Assembly: GCA_963682055.1 (NCBI GenBank)
Contig: OY821749.1
Location: 30,883,631-30,947,630 of the forward strand
From: Primula veris
Lineage: Eukaryota > Streptophyta > Magnoliopsida > Ericales > Primulaceae
DNA: 64,000 nt
Reading direction: 5' to 3'
The notes below the pieces were generated by a model that did no database searches, was not told the origin of the DNA, and saw nothing but the letters and a program-made list of their open reading frames with translations. The stretch's first letter is position 1, and every line of letters starts with the position of its first letter. Below, in pieces: positions 1 to 10,400 of this stretch. A program made the translations under genes and the position numbers.

Positions 1-2
1 CA

Positions 3-395
3 ATTTTGACCATTGCTGAAATTTTGACTGGAAATTTGATAAAAATGTCTTTTGTTCCGAATATTGTTACTGCTAATTTGTTGCTAACACATTTATGCAA
101 GCGGAGACTTTTCGAGAGGGCTTCGTGGTGGGGAGACAGAATGAGCGATATTAGCTTTCAGTTCGATGAGATTACTGATAAAATATTGGATGAGGTGGAT
201 AATAAATTAAGAGATGGTAAATGGGATAGAGTTAGTACTGAAGAAAACTTCTTTATAGACTTTCTCATGAAGATTACTTATGAATATTTTCATACCTTTA
301 TGAATAATAATTTAAGGAGGCTACATAGCGATGGTAATAAGAAGGTCATCGAGTTTGTCGATGTGCCAGAGGACTTGAAAATGATAGCCAGATAA
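3..395 (+). CDS. PPR-like protein, 3' end only (partial)
   Basis: The reading frame is open from the left edge and ends at a TAA at 393-395, giving about 130 residues of a C-terminus. Residues around FVPNIVTANLLLTHLC followed by KRRLFERASWWGDRM resemble a pentatricopeptide repeat: a PN-V-T-N-LL-LC helix A, then a helix B with a basic/acidic pattern. The last 60 residues are charged and do not look like repeats. PPR proteins are helical RNA-binding proteins, usually sent to mitochondria or plastids to edit, splice or stabilise transcripts; that role is family knowledge and is not visible here. Most of the gene lies off the window, so the subfamily cannot be assigned. It could be a degenerate PPR gene, since only one clear repeat is visible. 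Confidence 0.45.
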   Translation: MLTIAEILTGNLIKMSFVPNIVTANLLLTHLCKRRLFERASWWGDRMSDISFQFDEITDKILDEVDNKLRDGKWDRVSTEENFFIDFLMKITYEYFHTFMNNNLRRLHSDGNKKVIEFVDVPEDLKMIAR

Positions 396-1042
396 CCGTA
401 AGCCTTCTCTCTCCCCCTTCCGTTTCTTCAAATATTTTGTCTATATGAAATAAAAATATAAGATTGATAAATTTTGTTTTGACAAAAACATGCAATACCC
501 ATGTATCTATCCACGCCAGAGGTTGAGCTGTATTGTGGGATGAGTTTTGTTTCTTCATCCATGATAGTAAACTTGATCCTTTAGCTCCTTTGTCTAATCA
601 AGTTTTTAACTGTTTTTTTTTTTGTTGTGTTCTCTAGATATATGTTTTATATGTAAAACAACACACGTTTCCTTAAGTGGATTGATTTTCAGTATTGGTC
701 GATTTTGATACCTGACAAGGTTAAACCGAATGGTGGACGACTCTAGTTATGACCCATGATTTCTCAAGTGGACTGCTTTTATGTTCTCTAGATATATGTT
801 TCATTTGTATTACATCACCTTTTTCTTAAGTGGACTGTTTATCATTAGTCTTCTTCTACCTTAATATGAATGTACAACCTGGCAGGTTAAAAACCGAATG
901 GTAGACCGCTCTAATTATAACCTGTGATTCCTTTAAGACCTCCTGGCTATTAATTCTACACAATAAGTGCCAGCTGTTAACATTTTTGACGAATTTATAC
1001 TGTTCCTTTGCTTCATGTGATAGTTATCTGATATTGGAGCAG
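396..1042. other. Spacer with a 154-bp direct duplication
   Basis: There is no gene. Two imperfect direct copies lie about 154 bp apart, at roughly 631-764 and 785-930. Both begin TCTCTAGATATATGTTT, continue through an AAGTGGAYTG block and end in a block with AACCGAATGGT. No exon of the neighbouring membrin remnant is recognisable here. Confidence 0.6.
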
Positions 1043-1394
1043 GAAAATTGAACAAGTGGAGGAAGAAGCAAAGTCATTTAAAGCAAGCCTGGATAATTAC
1101 TATTTGCGTAGTCAGAGACGGACACAAGAAGCTAGAGAGAGAGCTGAACTTCTTGAAAGAACAGTAGTAAGTGAACCTTGTAATCTCGTTATTACTATTG
1201 AATATTATTTTTTTTTGTTAAATTCTGTCGTCACAATTTCAGAGTGGAGAATCCTCTCATATATCGAGAATCTTTGATGATGAATCTCACAAGCTATGCA
1301 CTCTGCTCGCAACTCATCCATATCATTAGAAGAATTGTATGCGACTGGAGTAGCCATACTTAAACAATACGCCAACCAAAAGAAGTGCTTAAAG
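1043..1394 (+). pseudogene. Membrin (Golgi SNARE) gene remnant, two exons with a frameshift
   Basis: Two spliceable pieces, 1043-1166 and 1243-1394, are separated by a short intron (GTAAGT at 1167, AG at 1241-1242). The first encodes KIEQVEEEAKSFKASLDNYY and then SQRRTQEARERAELLE. The second encodes SGESSHISRIFDDESHK and, in a different frame, LEELYATGVAILKQYANQ. These match the central coiled-coil part of plant membrin, the Qb-SNARE used in ER-to-Golgi and intra-Golgi transport. The two halves of exon 2 join only if one base is added near 1283-1288; as read, the frame ends soon after in a stop. I could not find the N-terminal third, the rest of the SNARE motif or the C-terminal membrane anchor nearby. 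A weak VLRL-containing stretch near 2295 might be a decayed later exon. The remnant is therefore most likely non-functional for trafficking. Confidence 0.75.
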
Positions 1395-4090
1395 GTATTT
1401 AATAAATGTTACAGATTCATCATTTATATGTAGTATTTAGGTAGAAGTATCACTTTCTCGGTTCTGCATAAACACTTTTTCGGGGCACCAACTTCCTTAT
1501 CAGCTTCACTGTTTCTTTATTATTTTTTCTCCCTCTATGATTTTTAACAACTAGTCTAATCTTTCCCAGTGGTCAGTAGTAATCTTCATCTCGTGCGAAA
1601 CAGCAAAAGCAATACTACTATATTAACTATAGGGAACCACATTGGTTCCTCAAACTTGACAACCAAAATTTGCCAACTGCGTATTGAGGCAACCATTAGG
1701 AACTAGGGAAAGCTGTTGCGTAATTTTTTATTCCTCAAAACTCTGAAACCTTGGGAAAATGGTATATATGAAAAGTGCAGTGAGTTCTTATTACGATCAT
1801 CCACATCAACTTCCCAGCAAATGTCTCTTGGTTTACATTGAACAAAAGTACCTTTACATCTTATTAAACCGCCTATTCATATTTTACACAATATCTTCTC
1901 TTCTTCAAATCCTTCCGTTTTAACCATTAGGTATAATTATTTACTCTTCATTAAAGGCAATTACTTTTGCCTTTTAACCTTTTCGGACCATGTGGCAATG
2001 TGAAGGAGAGGGGAGAGGGGAGAAAAGTTAGATGTAATTTTCCAGGAAGACCATACCTTGTATATAGGATATATTTGGTTTGACTGTACTTTTGAGGTAA
2101 TGAAAGACAAATTTATGCATACGCTCTTTTGGCATAAATGTTAAAATTCATGAGCCTGTGAAGACCAATTGACGTAGGCTTTACGAATTGATCGTTTTTT
2201 CCAGTATTAAGCGTCGTAGAATTTTCTTTTCGATCAAAGTAATTGCTAGTAAATTATGATTAGATCAAACTTAATATTCTTTTGTATTTATCAGATGGTT
2301 CTTCGATTACAATGGAGAGTTAAGTGTTCCAAATTCTTAGAATGTTTTAGCTGAATGAACTATGCCTTTTTCCGGTCTCAAATGCTGAAAAGTTGTAACC
2401 AAACTAGCTCTGAGCATAAGTTGGTGTTATAAATTTATAATTGTAACTATTTTTCTCTCACTAAAATGGAATTTAAAATGTGGCAGATATTTGGTTGTTT
2501 CAAAAAAAGTTCTCTTTGCTTCTGAAAGAGCAGCTCCACAGTCTCCCTCGCCCTCGTGCACTAAAATTTGGGGGGGAAATGTTTGTTTTCCTTTATATTT
2601 AAATAAAGTGAGCCTTGATAATGTCATTAGTAACAATGTAACATACAGTATATCTATTACTTTGAGGTTCTTGCACAGATTCTGTTGTACATGGACATGG
2701 TATACACAGTACTAATCTCAGTTACATTATCGGCTGATTATGCAGGTTCGGGCGAAGTTTGTCATTTAAGCAGTTCTACGTTTTTGCCAGATATTTAATG
2801 TGCACATACATCTGTGTGATCTATTTTGGATTATCACGATTAGTCAGCCCATTTCATGGATCTATTTATATGGGTGGCAAGCAGCCCTTGACACTCAACT
2901 TTACGTGTAAGCTGTGTATCTATGTACCAATGGCGACAACACTCTGGTGTGCCTATACTGTGTTCTCTCTGTTGTGTCGTGCTGATACTGAGAGAAGCAA
3001 TCTAGTAGAGCCAATTGGATTTAGATATACTGAGTAGAATCTAATCAACACATATATGTTTAACTTGTGTAAAAAACTTGTTTCGACAATGTAATCACGA
3101 GATTCTTGTAATTTAAAGTTGCACATGGTTTCATAGTTATAAATGATAACTTACGTAGGGATATAACAAGTATTAGCTCCTCATACACTTGTATGTTTCA
3201 CTTATTTGTTGCAATGACTAAGGCCATGTTTGTTTGTTGTATGCGAGACGGGATATTACTGATAATGTAACGGAACTTACAATTATTGTGTCCATTAAAT
3301 TTGTAATTGGTAATAATGATAGAATACTTAATGATATACCTAATGACACATCGTAATAGGTAATTTACTAGTACATTTCAATCTCTGGTTGCTGCGAAAC
3401 GAAAAGGAAGAAAAGGAAGCGATAAGTGAAAAAACAGAAACATTAGAAAAATTAAATGGATACAATATTTGCTCGTAAAATAATTTAAAAGCAAGAAAAC
3501 AGAAATCCAATCCAATAGGCCCGTTTCGCATCAGATTTTTTGGTTGAATGGCTGCTTTTGAAAAGCAATGCGGAGAAAGGTGCTTAAAAAAGTTACAATG
3601 TAGCGTTTGGCACCATTATGACTCTTTTACTTATAAATAACTTATATCTTGTTTTTATTGACAAGTCATCGGTCACATATGTAAACCAACAAGTGAGTTT
3701 TTTTTTTTGGAGGGTAACTAACAAGTGAGTTGTAGATACATAAATACATCCTATTAGTTTTTTTTTAATTTAATTTTGAGAATTTAATTTAAAAAAGCTA
3801 TAAAAAAATCCGCAAATGAACTTTTCTCACAAGCTAGATTTTTCTAACAAAAAGGAGATAGAAAACACTGTGTAGTTTTTTAATACAAAACTAAAAAAAC
3901 TACTACAAAAAAGTTCCAAACACCAATATACATCGGTCGGAAAAGAACGCAAATGCGTATTCGTTTTTTTTTTTGAGGTTTTTCTTTAAATTTGGACTAT
4001 GTGCTGATTTTTTTTATGCGTAAAATGGGGAAAAACGTTTTTCTATGATGATATATTTTTGTACAGAATAACAAAATTACCCTCTCACGT
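1395..4090. other. Gene-free spacer upstream of SUVR3
   Basis: I see no protein I can identify. The open frames near 2491-2715 and 2759-3037 are short and have no recognisable domains. The stretch is AT-rich, and 3540-3910 contains T- and A-runs with AAGC-type short repeats similar to others scattered across the window. Confidence 0.5.
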
Positions 4091-4120
4091 TGACGTCTGT
4101 CAAACACGTGCTGTCACGTG
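4091..4120. promoter_or_regulatory. TGACGT plus paired G-boxes upstream of SUVR3
   Basis: TGACGT lies at 4091-4096 and two palindromic CACGTG cores at 4105-4110 and 4115-4120, about 260-290 bp before the SUVR3 ATG. The two cores start exactly 10 bp apart, about one helical turn. CACGTG is the core bound by plant bZIP and bHLH factors; use at this gene is inference from position. Confidence 0.45.
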
Positions 4121-4350
4121 ACATGATTCCGTGATTAATTTAGACGGAGATAACTAAATTAGAAAGTTTATTACAGTATGGTAACTAAATTGTTAAAATT
4201 AAAAGTTATATACCAAAATCGTTGAAAACAAATAGGTTGGTATGTCAAACATAAAATAAAATAAAAAAATATTGAGTTGAAGCATTACATAATAATAAAT
4301 AAATAAAAAACCAAATATATACATACAGTCGTTACATACACTATTATATA

Positions 4351-4370
4351 CATACATACATACATACATA
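4351..4370. repeat. (CATA)5 microsatellite in the SUVR3 leader
   Basis: A CATA tandem run ends 7 bases before the SUVR3 start codon. It is flanked by further TACATA-like sequence back to about 4320. Confidence 0.85.
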
Positions 4371-4377
4371 AAACTTG

Positions 4378-6860
4378 ATGAGAAAACGTAAACAAGAAAG
4401 TGAAGGAGAAAAACCCGACCCGACCCGACTAATTCAGTGCGCCGATCTCATCTTACCTTACCTGCACCCTCCATATCTCTCCGCCACGTCATCCACCTGC
4501 AAATCCCTTTACAACATATGTAAATCGATCACAGCCGTTAGATCTTCCGACGCGACACGTGGACTCGAAATCGTGACCGTCCCTTTCGTTAACCCCGTTG
4601 ATTCTCAACCCTATGTTTATTTCAACTATATACCGACCCGAATCCGAATACACGACCCGACCCGAGTCCGAAATCCATGGCCCACATTGATCGGGTGATT
4701 ATTATTATTATTATTATTATTATTATGTGTATATATTGAAGTTTTGAGTAATTGTTGAGATGAGATTAGAATTTGTATTGTTAAATTTAATAAACTACGT
4801 ATTAGTAGTTATTATAAATGTATATATAAGCGCTAGGCGACCTATTTCAACTCAAAAGTCAAGCTTAGGCGGAGGGGCCGATTTGATTAGGCAGCATTAA
4901 GCGCTAGTCGACTTATTTCTATTCAAATGTCCTTAGTTTGAGTTGAATCAATATAAATTATAATCCTGATATTTTGAAAATTGAGTCCATTGACCGATTC
5001 GGTCCCCATTTATATGACATGGAAAGATGTATTTTTATTTCTAATTATATCTCTTATTTTCTACCAGGAAAACGTCGAATGACCGATCCTCAAAACCTGA
5101 CCCAACAAACAGCCATTCACGGGGATACAAGTCTGGCGAGGTCGACCCAGATACGGAGTTTGGCTGTGGATGTAACTGTGGGAGTTCTTGTGGGGACGAG
5201 TGCCCGTGTGGAGAGCTGAGTTGGGGTGAGTTGACTCGGGAATGTGGGCCAAGCTGCGGGTGTGATACGGGTTGTTGGACCCGAGTGACTCAGGGTGGGT
5301 TAGCTGTGAAGGTTAAGGTTGTAAAGGATGGGAAGAAAGGGTGGGGATTGGTTGCTGCTCAGGGGATTCCACGTGGCCAGTTTGTTTGTGAATATGCAGG
5401 TATGTGCGCAATGGCAGAACTAGACCTTTTTTTTAATGAAGGCGGTGTTGAAAGGCCAAAATCAGGATAATATTTTCCTAAATACATGGTTAAATTACGG
5501 TTTTTTTCTCTATAGGAAGGTGTTGTAGTCCTTTTTAGCAAAACACTAGTTCCTCTATCATGTGGTGTATGTATATCTATTTTTAAAACTAAGAAATATT
5601 ATGTATTTTTCTTAGTATATGCCGAGGTTCGGTTTTGATAATAGGCTTTTATAGCTGTTGAACTAAAGGTTAATTTATTTATTTAGTTTTTAATTTCGAA
5701 TTTGATGCCAAGATAGCATTGTACTTTTATATGGTTTATTCTGTTGAGTTCGTAACTTAAACTGAGGCCTTGTTTGGTTGAAGTTTAATGATCTTCTCTT
5801 TTGTTTTTTTGCTTACAAGGTTCAACTGCTTAAAAGCAGAAGGTATATTGATTTTTTCGCCTGAAAAAGCTGGAACTTTTGAGTTGGATGAACTCGTCTC
5901 TTCTAAAATTTAACCTTGTTTGTTTAAAAGCCGTAACTAAATACCCCTCAATGTTTCTATTGTGGGTTTTTAGCCTGAAAACTACCTGCAGTATAATTTA
6001 CCAACTATTAAGCTGTTAGAGTCTTTCATTAGCCTCATATAAGAGTATAAGACAGCTTATTTTCTTGAAAGCTGCAACATATATCTGCTCTGGTACTGGG
6101 CAGAAAAGTGACAGCTTTTAAACGTCCAAAATAGTAAAAAAATCTCGTATTTAAGAAACCCATCAGCAGTATTAGTATCAGCTGCATATTACGATCTAAA
6201 GAAAAAGTTTATCTAAATTTTCTCAGTACAAAGTTATTATCTAATTAGTAGTTCAATATTTAGAAAGGTGTACATGTATATGCTTCGGTTTGTTGTGTTT
6301 AACTGCAACGATACAAACCTTTTTAAACTTGCATTTACCCGATTTCATCCGTTAGGAGCAAATTATGGCTCAATGGTTTTTTGCGCAACAAAGTTCTTAA
6401 AAATAGTAAACAAAAGAGATTTGGTGAATGATCCGGGAGAAATTAAGAAAAATATCTTTTTTTCTTATTAGGCGAGCTTTTGACGACCGAAGAAGCTAGG
6501 AGAAGGCAACAAAAGTATGATCAACTCTCATCAGGTGGCCGATTTGCTTCGGCTCTTTTGGTAGTAAGAGAGCATCTTCCCTCACGAAAAGCATGTATTC
6601 GAATAAACATCGACGCTACTTTGATCGGAAACGTTGCACGTTTCATAAACCATTCCTGCAACGGTGGTAACTTGTCGACTGTGTTAGTGAGAAGCTCTGG
6701 CGCTCTTCTACCACGTCTGTGTTTTTTCGCTTCTAGAGATATAAGAGAAAACGAAGAGCTTAGTTTTAGTTACGGAGAAACTAGGGATAGGTCGAACGGA
6801 TTGCAGTGTTTTTGTGGGAGTTCTTGTTGTTTCGGAAGGCTCCCTTCGGAGAACACCTGA
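4378..6860 (+). CDS. SUVR3: SUVR3-type SET-domain histone-lysine N-methyltransferase
   Basis: There are three exons: 4378-4694, 5068-5399 and 6472-6860 (1,038 nt, 345 aa); all junctions are GT..AG and the phases close. The N-terminus has an F-box-like stretch (IQCADLILPYLHPPYLSATS). A cysteine-rich pre-SET zinc region follows (FGCGCNCGSSCGDECPCG, then ECGPSCGCDTGCWTR). The SET domain has KKGWGLVA, FVCEYAGELL, the catalytic and SAM-pocket segment RFINHSCNGGN, and ELSFSYGE, and the protein closes with a post-SET CFCGSSC. The order and length match Arabidopsis SUVR3, a SU(VAR)3-9-related protein without the SRA domain of the SUVH group. It should transfer methyl groups to a histone lysine in the nucleus; the exact lysine cannot be read from sequence. 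Intron 2 (1,072 nt) holds repeat-family sequence. The ATG is the first in frame in the exon and matches the family start. Confidence 0.93.
4698..4726. repeat. (ATT)n microsatellite at the start of SUVR3 intron 1
   Basis: About nine ATT units begin three bases after the splice donor at 4695. They are intronic and add no codons. Confidence 0.85.
4828..4915. repeat. Partial GCGCTAGGCG-type element in SUVR3 intron 1
   Basis: The sequence AAGCGCTAGGCGACCTATTT and its near-repeat AAGCGCTAGTCGACTTATTT match the GC-rich interior of the fuller copies at 37995-38134 and 54074-54229. Neither TGTTCTAAAA terminus is present, so this is a decayed or truncated copy. Confidence 0.5.
5770..5945. repeat. Dispersed AAGC-rich palindromic repeat in SUVR3 intron 2
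   Basis: The stretch begins near CTTGTTTGGTTGAAG, contains CTGCTTAAAAGCAG and CCTGAAAAAGCTGG, and ends near TTGTTTAAAAGCCG. The same vocabulary recurs in many introns and spacers of the window, which suggests one short non-autonomous element family. Confidence 0.5.
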
Positions 6861-7458
6861 TCTGTATACATATGAATCAATGTAATTGTTATCCATTGCA
6901 TCCCCCCTTTATCTGGCTTTGGTTCGAAGATGAAAATTCGGCGTGTATAAGATTGAAAAGTTTTGTTTTCTTTTTCTTAACCAAATTGAGTTAATTTGTT
7001 ATAGAAACGAGTTTTTGTTTCAGTACAAATAACCAAGTCTATGTAGGAAAATTCATAAAGGTCTGTAGTATACTAGTATAGAAATACAAAATTGACCTGG
7101 ACACTGTCACACTGGAATGAATGAACGAGATTATAAGCCAAAAGGTAATATGCTAAGCTTTAAATCCGCAAACAGAGAAGCTCTGGATGAACAAAACATC
7201 TGAAAAACTGAAAATATCAACATAATTAAATTGTAACATCTGTATGGGCAGTACATTCAATGCAGATAAGGAAACTCGTAACTACTATATCCTTTCTTCT
7301 CCTCTCACTAGCTTGCTGGCTTTCTCTATCTGCTCTTCTTTCGGGACTGGGACAGCGTGTATAGAAATACAAATACATTTGAATATACACTTTCGGTTTT
7401 TCTAATTTACCTATAAGTCAAAAATGAATATTGTGTTCTTGTGCTCTCTCGTCACTCG
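6861..7458. other. Spacer between convergent SUVR3 and EGY1 3' ends
   Basis: It contains the 3' untranslated sequence of both genes. I see no additional coding sequence or structured repeat. Confidence 0.6.
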
Positions 7459-10400
7459 TCAGAATGTAGTTACAAGTCCAATTCCTAGCTCCTCTGCCAG
7501 CTCATCCCACACGGGAAGGAGCGTCAAGACGACGAGAAATATAGCTATACAGAGAAGCGCTTTTCTCCATGTTCCCACCTCTGTGACATCGTTCAAGCAT
7601 GGTTTCTCTGGTGTTCTCTAATATAAAAAAATGTAAACTAGTTAAAAACTGAAAAACAAAACAAAAAGAGTGCTCTTTAAGCAAGCTTGTGAATTTGTAG
7701 ATCTTTCATGTGAATCTTTTTTTGACAAAATCAAACTTAAAGTCAAAGCTTTTATCAGATTCCTTTTTCGATTTTTTCTATGATATACAGATTATTATTT
7801 ACCTGGCATATCAGTACATATAAACCCCAAGGAAGTGATAAAGGGCCACCAAGCTGGATGGACAAAAGAGCACCAAATCAGTAATACAACCACGACCAAG
7901 TATTATGCATAAGTCTGTTTGATACTCTTTTTTTTTAAGAAATTTAATTTTTTATTTGGTTGCAGCGTTTAACCTCATCCCTTTAGCTAGCTTATAAGTT
8001 GTATTACATTTAATTGAAAAAGCTTAAAGTTGAGCCGCTTTTTTGTGTGTGGCATTTCTGGCTGAACGAGCAAGAAGTTATAAGCTCAACAAAATCGAGC
8101 TTTTTTCTCAGGCTTAAATAGGCCAAAGTGGTTACTCCAAAGCTGCAGTGGCATCCAAACAACTTCAGGGTAGTTAACTATAATAGTAGTTTATATACAT
8201 TTGGCTTGTAAAATCGCAATCTCCCTTCTTCAAATTGATAGTATGCATGAGATATGACTCTGAGGATACAAAAATTCAGCAAAAGGCAGATAAATAAAGG
8301 GAAAAAAGGTGGCATACCACTCCCAACCCAAGCAGCGTGTAAGTTGTCAAGCCAAATCCAAAAAGCGCATTTTTCCCAAAGGCCCCCTGTCAAAATATAA
8401 ATCATATTACACAATATATGCTAAGTTTTATTTCGAAAGTTTCATTCTCGTATACGAGATACGGCCATTGAAAGTTATCAACGAATAAACATTTGAAGAG
8501 AATTTTTTCCATGCAACTCCATTTAGCTTTATCCTCGTCAACATTGGTAGCACTTAAGATATTTTTGTTCATCATTCATACTCTTATTTATTCTCAAGTT
8601 TTCATAACAAAAGTATGATCTTGTTAACAATGATTCACTTGAAATTTCCATTAATAAAAGGGATACCTGCACAGCTCTTCCACCATCCAGACATCCCACA
8701 GGAAGCATATTAAAAGCAGATGTAGTCAAACCACACCTAAATACGACTTAAATGGTAAGTATATATCACGCTACTACGAATATCATGTCCAAGAATGGTA
8801 CCTCACCAGCCTGCAATCACAAGAGGATGGATCCACACCATTGCTGCATGTGTTGCTCTGCATTAACATAAAAAAAAACGTAATTTGGCACCATCGTCAT
8901 TAAAGTTTTTCCTTGTCATACAATGTAAAGGAAATCTCATAAATAGTTTACACCAAATCAGAAAAGAGAAAGTGTCTTTCTCTAAAACATTATAAATATG
9001 CTTCCATGCCAAATTAAGAACGTAAATATAAACTTTTAGCTATTTCACAATAATCTGATAAAAGATCCAAAATATGATCTGCGAAGACAGAAACTGAGAC
9101 TGAACACGTACTAAGTGAAAGTGTAAATTAAATTAAAAGTCAAAAAGTGTCACCAATATACATACGAATTAACAAACTCTTAGTTGTTCTACAGTCTCAT
9201 CAATTCTCATCAGACTAATATCAAAACTGAAATCAACCCAATGATATATTTGTTCTTTAATTCACACATTTAGCACCCTCAAAATAATTTCCAAAAAAGC
9301 TATAAAAAGGGGGAAAACTTACGTGTAACCCAAAGTGGCCCTACTAATCAACCCAAGAAGTAAAGAACCTTGAAAGAGCATACTAGGAACTTGCACCAAA
9401 TCCCCCGTGGCTTCTGGGTGGGAAGAAAGCAAGAGGCCAACAGCAAACATAGAAAAAGATAAAGCAGCACCGGCAAACGGGCCCGCAAGAGATATATCAA
9501 CTTTTGTTTTTCTATCCGGAAGGATAGATTTAAACTACAAAGTATAAGATCTAGCAGTTATTATAAAAATATTATTATTGATCCTGGGTTCAAGAAAGAG
9601 AAGAAAAAGACCAACTCATGTAAATAAAAACATTAAAAATTCTCGAGAAATACATATGTTATTGATGTTTTGTGCCTCTCTACTATAAGCGAAACTCATT
9701 TCGGTGCCTTGTAATAAGAAAATTTAATTTAGTACCCTACAGGTTATACAACAGTTATTATTTATAGTATAGCCTATAGGGCAAGATCACGTACATAACG
9801 TTTCATTGCTTAATAGCAAATGCTAAATTGACTAATAAATGTAGTGTAGGGTACTGATTCTACTGAATTATAATTATCGTAGTACAGGGTATAAAACTGA
9901 ATCTCACTGACAATATATTAAGTAACCTTGCATTCCATATTCTTTACCAAATAACCATCACTTTGGAGGCCACAAGGGTGAAGCCAAGTGGTGAGTGGGG
10001 TATACTGAAGTCCTAACCAGATTGGACAATCAACTTTAATCATGGTCTTAATACTTATAAGGCTTAAAAAAGAGAAGTACCTGGGTGATTGCACCAAAGC
10101 TGCCAAGGGTGATGTTAGGAATGAAATAAGGAATGCTTAGCTTTACTTTCTTCGGGAAAGCTGCCAAAAAATGACCAACTTCCTGAATAAAATAAACCAT
10201 TGATGGTCAATCACATTTCGATTTCTACATCAACCTTCAAAAATTAGCAGTTAGTACGCCAAAGCTACATTTCTCAAAGCTTTAGTACACTTGGGCTATG
10301 TTTGGCAACAGATTTTTTGATCCAAAATTAGATTTTATAATTCCACTGAAAATACAGTTTTTTTTTTATTTTTAGATTTTTTAGGCTAAAAATCTACTTT

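Noticed and set aside
2491..3037. Two plus-strand frames beyond the membrin remnant that might be its lost C-terminus
   Set aside because: Hydrophobic stretches are present, but no residue pattern matches the membrin SNARE motif or anchor, and splice sites do not join them in frame.
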